Shown here piece by piece: positions 5,414 through 6,211 of a stretch of DNA of 6,211 nt. A program made the translations under genes and the position numbers. Source of the DNA: DATAWZ01 sp036266975 (GTDB lineage Bacteria > Actinomycetota > Thermoleophilia > Solirubrobacterales > Solirubrobacteraceae). The stretch lies in contig DATAWZ010000133.1 in the NCBI GenBank assembly GCA_036266975.1, forward strand, positions 1 through 6,211, read 5' to 3'. Position 1 is the first letter of the stretch. Each line of letters opens with the position of its first letter. The notes beneath the pieces are model-generated. The model was not told the DNA's origin, did not search any database, and saw only the letters and a program-made list of their open reading frames with translations.

Positions 5414-6144
5414 GGCGTCACCCACGGCGCCAGGCGCAGCCGCTCGCGCAGGAACCCCGAGTAGGCCTCGCGCGGATGGCGGACCAGCCAGTCCTCGGGC
5501 ACGAGCGCGACGGCCGCATCGATCGCCGCCCGCGCCCGCTCGGCCAGCCGCTCGTGCGCAGCCGCCGGCGGCTCAGAGGCGAAGGGCGCAAGCACATGCT
5601 CGCTCAACGCGGGAAAGGCGCGCACCGCCTGAGCAACAAGGTCCTCCGCCGGGTGCTGCGGATAGAACGCCGCGCCGAAGTCGATCAGCCAGCACTCGCC
5701 GTGCCACAAGAGCAGATTGGGGTTTCGCGGCGTGCGGTCGACGTTCATCAGCCACCCGTCCAGCCACATGATGTCCGCCGCCAGCCGGGAGAACGCGGCG
5801 TCGCCCGGCCCGGGCGGCACGAACGGCCCGGCGCCGGGCAGGAAGTCGATTCCCAGGTTGATGCCGGCGCTCGCCCGCAGCAGGTCCTGGATCTCCGGGT
5901 CGGGCTCGGCGTCGGCCAGCCGGGCGTCGAGCTCCACCAGCGCCAGCTCGGGCGCGCGCAGCCCGACCGCGCGCGCGAGCTCGTGCCCGATGACCTCGGC
6001 GACGAGCGCCAGGCGCCCCTGGCCGGCGCCGGTCCACTTGACCACGTAGCATCCGGCGTCGTCGGCCTCGAGCAGGCCGGGCAGCGAGCCGCCCTCGCGC
6101 AGCGGCGCGACGAAGCGCGTCGCGGCCACGACCGGCAGCCCCAC
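5410..6144 (-). CDS. HipA-like kinase (HipA_2 type)
   Basis: A 244-residue protein (from the GTG at 6144) with a compact HipA-like kinase fold. Seen: glycine-containing N-lobe TRFVAPLREGGSLPGLLEA (9-27); candidate ATP-binding lysine in CYVVKWTGAGQG (K36); a conserved PEIQDLLRASAGINLGIDFLPG block (83-104); catalytic loop LMNVDRTPRNPNLL (D136, N141, N143); and metal-binding LIDFGAA (D155). It is about half the length of classical HipA (around 440 residues), lacks its N-terminal subdomain and has no HipB antitoxin beside it. It is therefore not a standard toxin-antitoxin pair; the kinase substrate is unknown. It is translationally coupled to the DUF3037 gene. Start uncertain: TTG at 6174 or GTG at 6165 lie inside the repeat element, while GTG at 6144 best fits the family's N-terminus. 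The repeat contributes an AGGAGG at 6165-6170, which is 20 bases from GTG 6144. Confidence 0.88.
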   Translation of the reverse strand: MGLPVVAATRFVAPLREGGSLPGLLEADDAGCYVVKWTGAGQGRLALVAEVIGHELARAVGLRAPELALVELDARLADAEPDPEIQDLLRASAGINLGIDFLPGAGPFVPPGPGDAAFSRLAADIMWLDGWLMNVDRTPRNPNLLLWHGECWLIDFGAAFYPQHPAEDLVAQAVRAFPALSEHVLAPFASEPPAAAHERLAERARAAIDAAVALVPEDWLVRHPREAYSGFLRERLRLAPWVTP

Positions 6145-6155
6145 CGGGACAGGCC

Positions 6156-6179
6156 CTAGTGGCACCTCCTGCAAATCCG
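6156..6179. repeat. Left terminal inverted repeat of copy B
   Basis: It begins with CTAG (6156-6159), then TGGCACCTCCTG and CAAATCCG. It matches the reverse complement of 127-150 at 20 of 24 positions; the differences are at element positions 8, 9, 15 and 17. On the minus strand it provides AGGAGG immediately upstream of the kinase coding region. Confidence 0.65.
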
Positions 6180-6211
6180 CTCCCGCTTCGCGGCTGCAAA
6201 TCTTCGCCTGG
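6156..6211. mobile_element. MITE-like repeat element, copy B (right part cut off by the window edge)
   Basis: This is the left 56 bases of the same element as copy A. Positions 6171-6211 match 1-41 with one difference (C at 6172, T at 2). The 15 bases before that (6156-6170) are the part missing from copy A, and they are recognised because they mirror copy A's right end (136-150). The copy lies head-on to the kinase gene, at or over its 5' end. The remaining roughly 110 bases are outside the window. Confidence 0.6.

Noticed and set aside
5410..6144. HipBA toxin-antitoxin system
   Set aside because: The kinase is the short HipA_2 form, there is no HipB-like helix-turn-helix gene, and the partner is DUF3037. 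A toxin role is not supported.

Overview
The window is a GC-rich bacterial segment with tightly packed genes. Several genes start with GTG, and at least three have a TANNNT-type -10 box 5 to 8 bases before the start codon, which suggests leaderless transcription. Together with an actinobacterial-type HipA-like kinase/DUF3037 pair, this points to Actinomycetota, most likely the Thermoleophilia/Solirubrobacterales group. That placement is inference from style and protein character, not from a marker-gene match. No rRNA, tRNA or CRISPR array is visible.

Layout, left to right. Positions 1-150 are a truncated, non-coding, hairpin-rich repeat element (copy A). A small two-helix membrane protein (175-552, +) follows, convergent with a secreted protein of unknown function (574-1326, -). 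Divergent from that is a two-gene unit: holA, the DNA polymerase III delta subunit (1373-2380, +), overlapped by 4 bases by a CinA-C/PncC-like protein (2377-2853, +). A cytochrome P450 (2834-4261, -) runs into the 3' end of the CinA gene with a 20-base overlap. It is divergent from a TetR-family regulator (4347-4940, +), with an inverted repeat and overlapping promoter-like elements between the two. A minus-strand two-gene unit fills the right side: a HipA-like kinase (5410-6144, start uncertain) followed by a DUF3037 protein (5033-5413), again overlapping by GTGA. The window ends in a second, truncated copy (B) of the repeat element at 6156-6211.

Functional reading. holA is core replication machinery and implies chromosomal DNA. 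The TetR/P450 pair looks like a self-contained, ligand-regulated oxidation module. The kinase/DUF3037 pair is a conserved but functionally unexplained module. The most unusual signal is the repeat pair at the two edges. Combining the left end seen in copy B with the right end seen in copy A gives an element of about 165 bp. It has 24-bp imperfect terminal inverted repeats that end in CTAG, with no room for a transposase. This resembles a MITE, possibly one mobilised by an IS630/Tc1-type transposase. Copy B lies directly on the 5' end of the kinase gene and could supply its leader or Shine-Dalgarno sequence.
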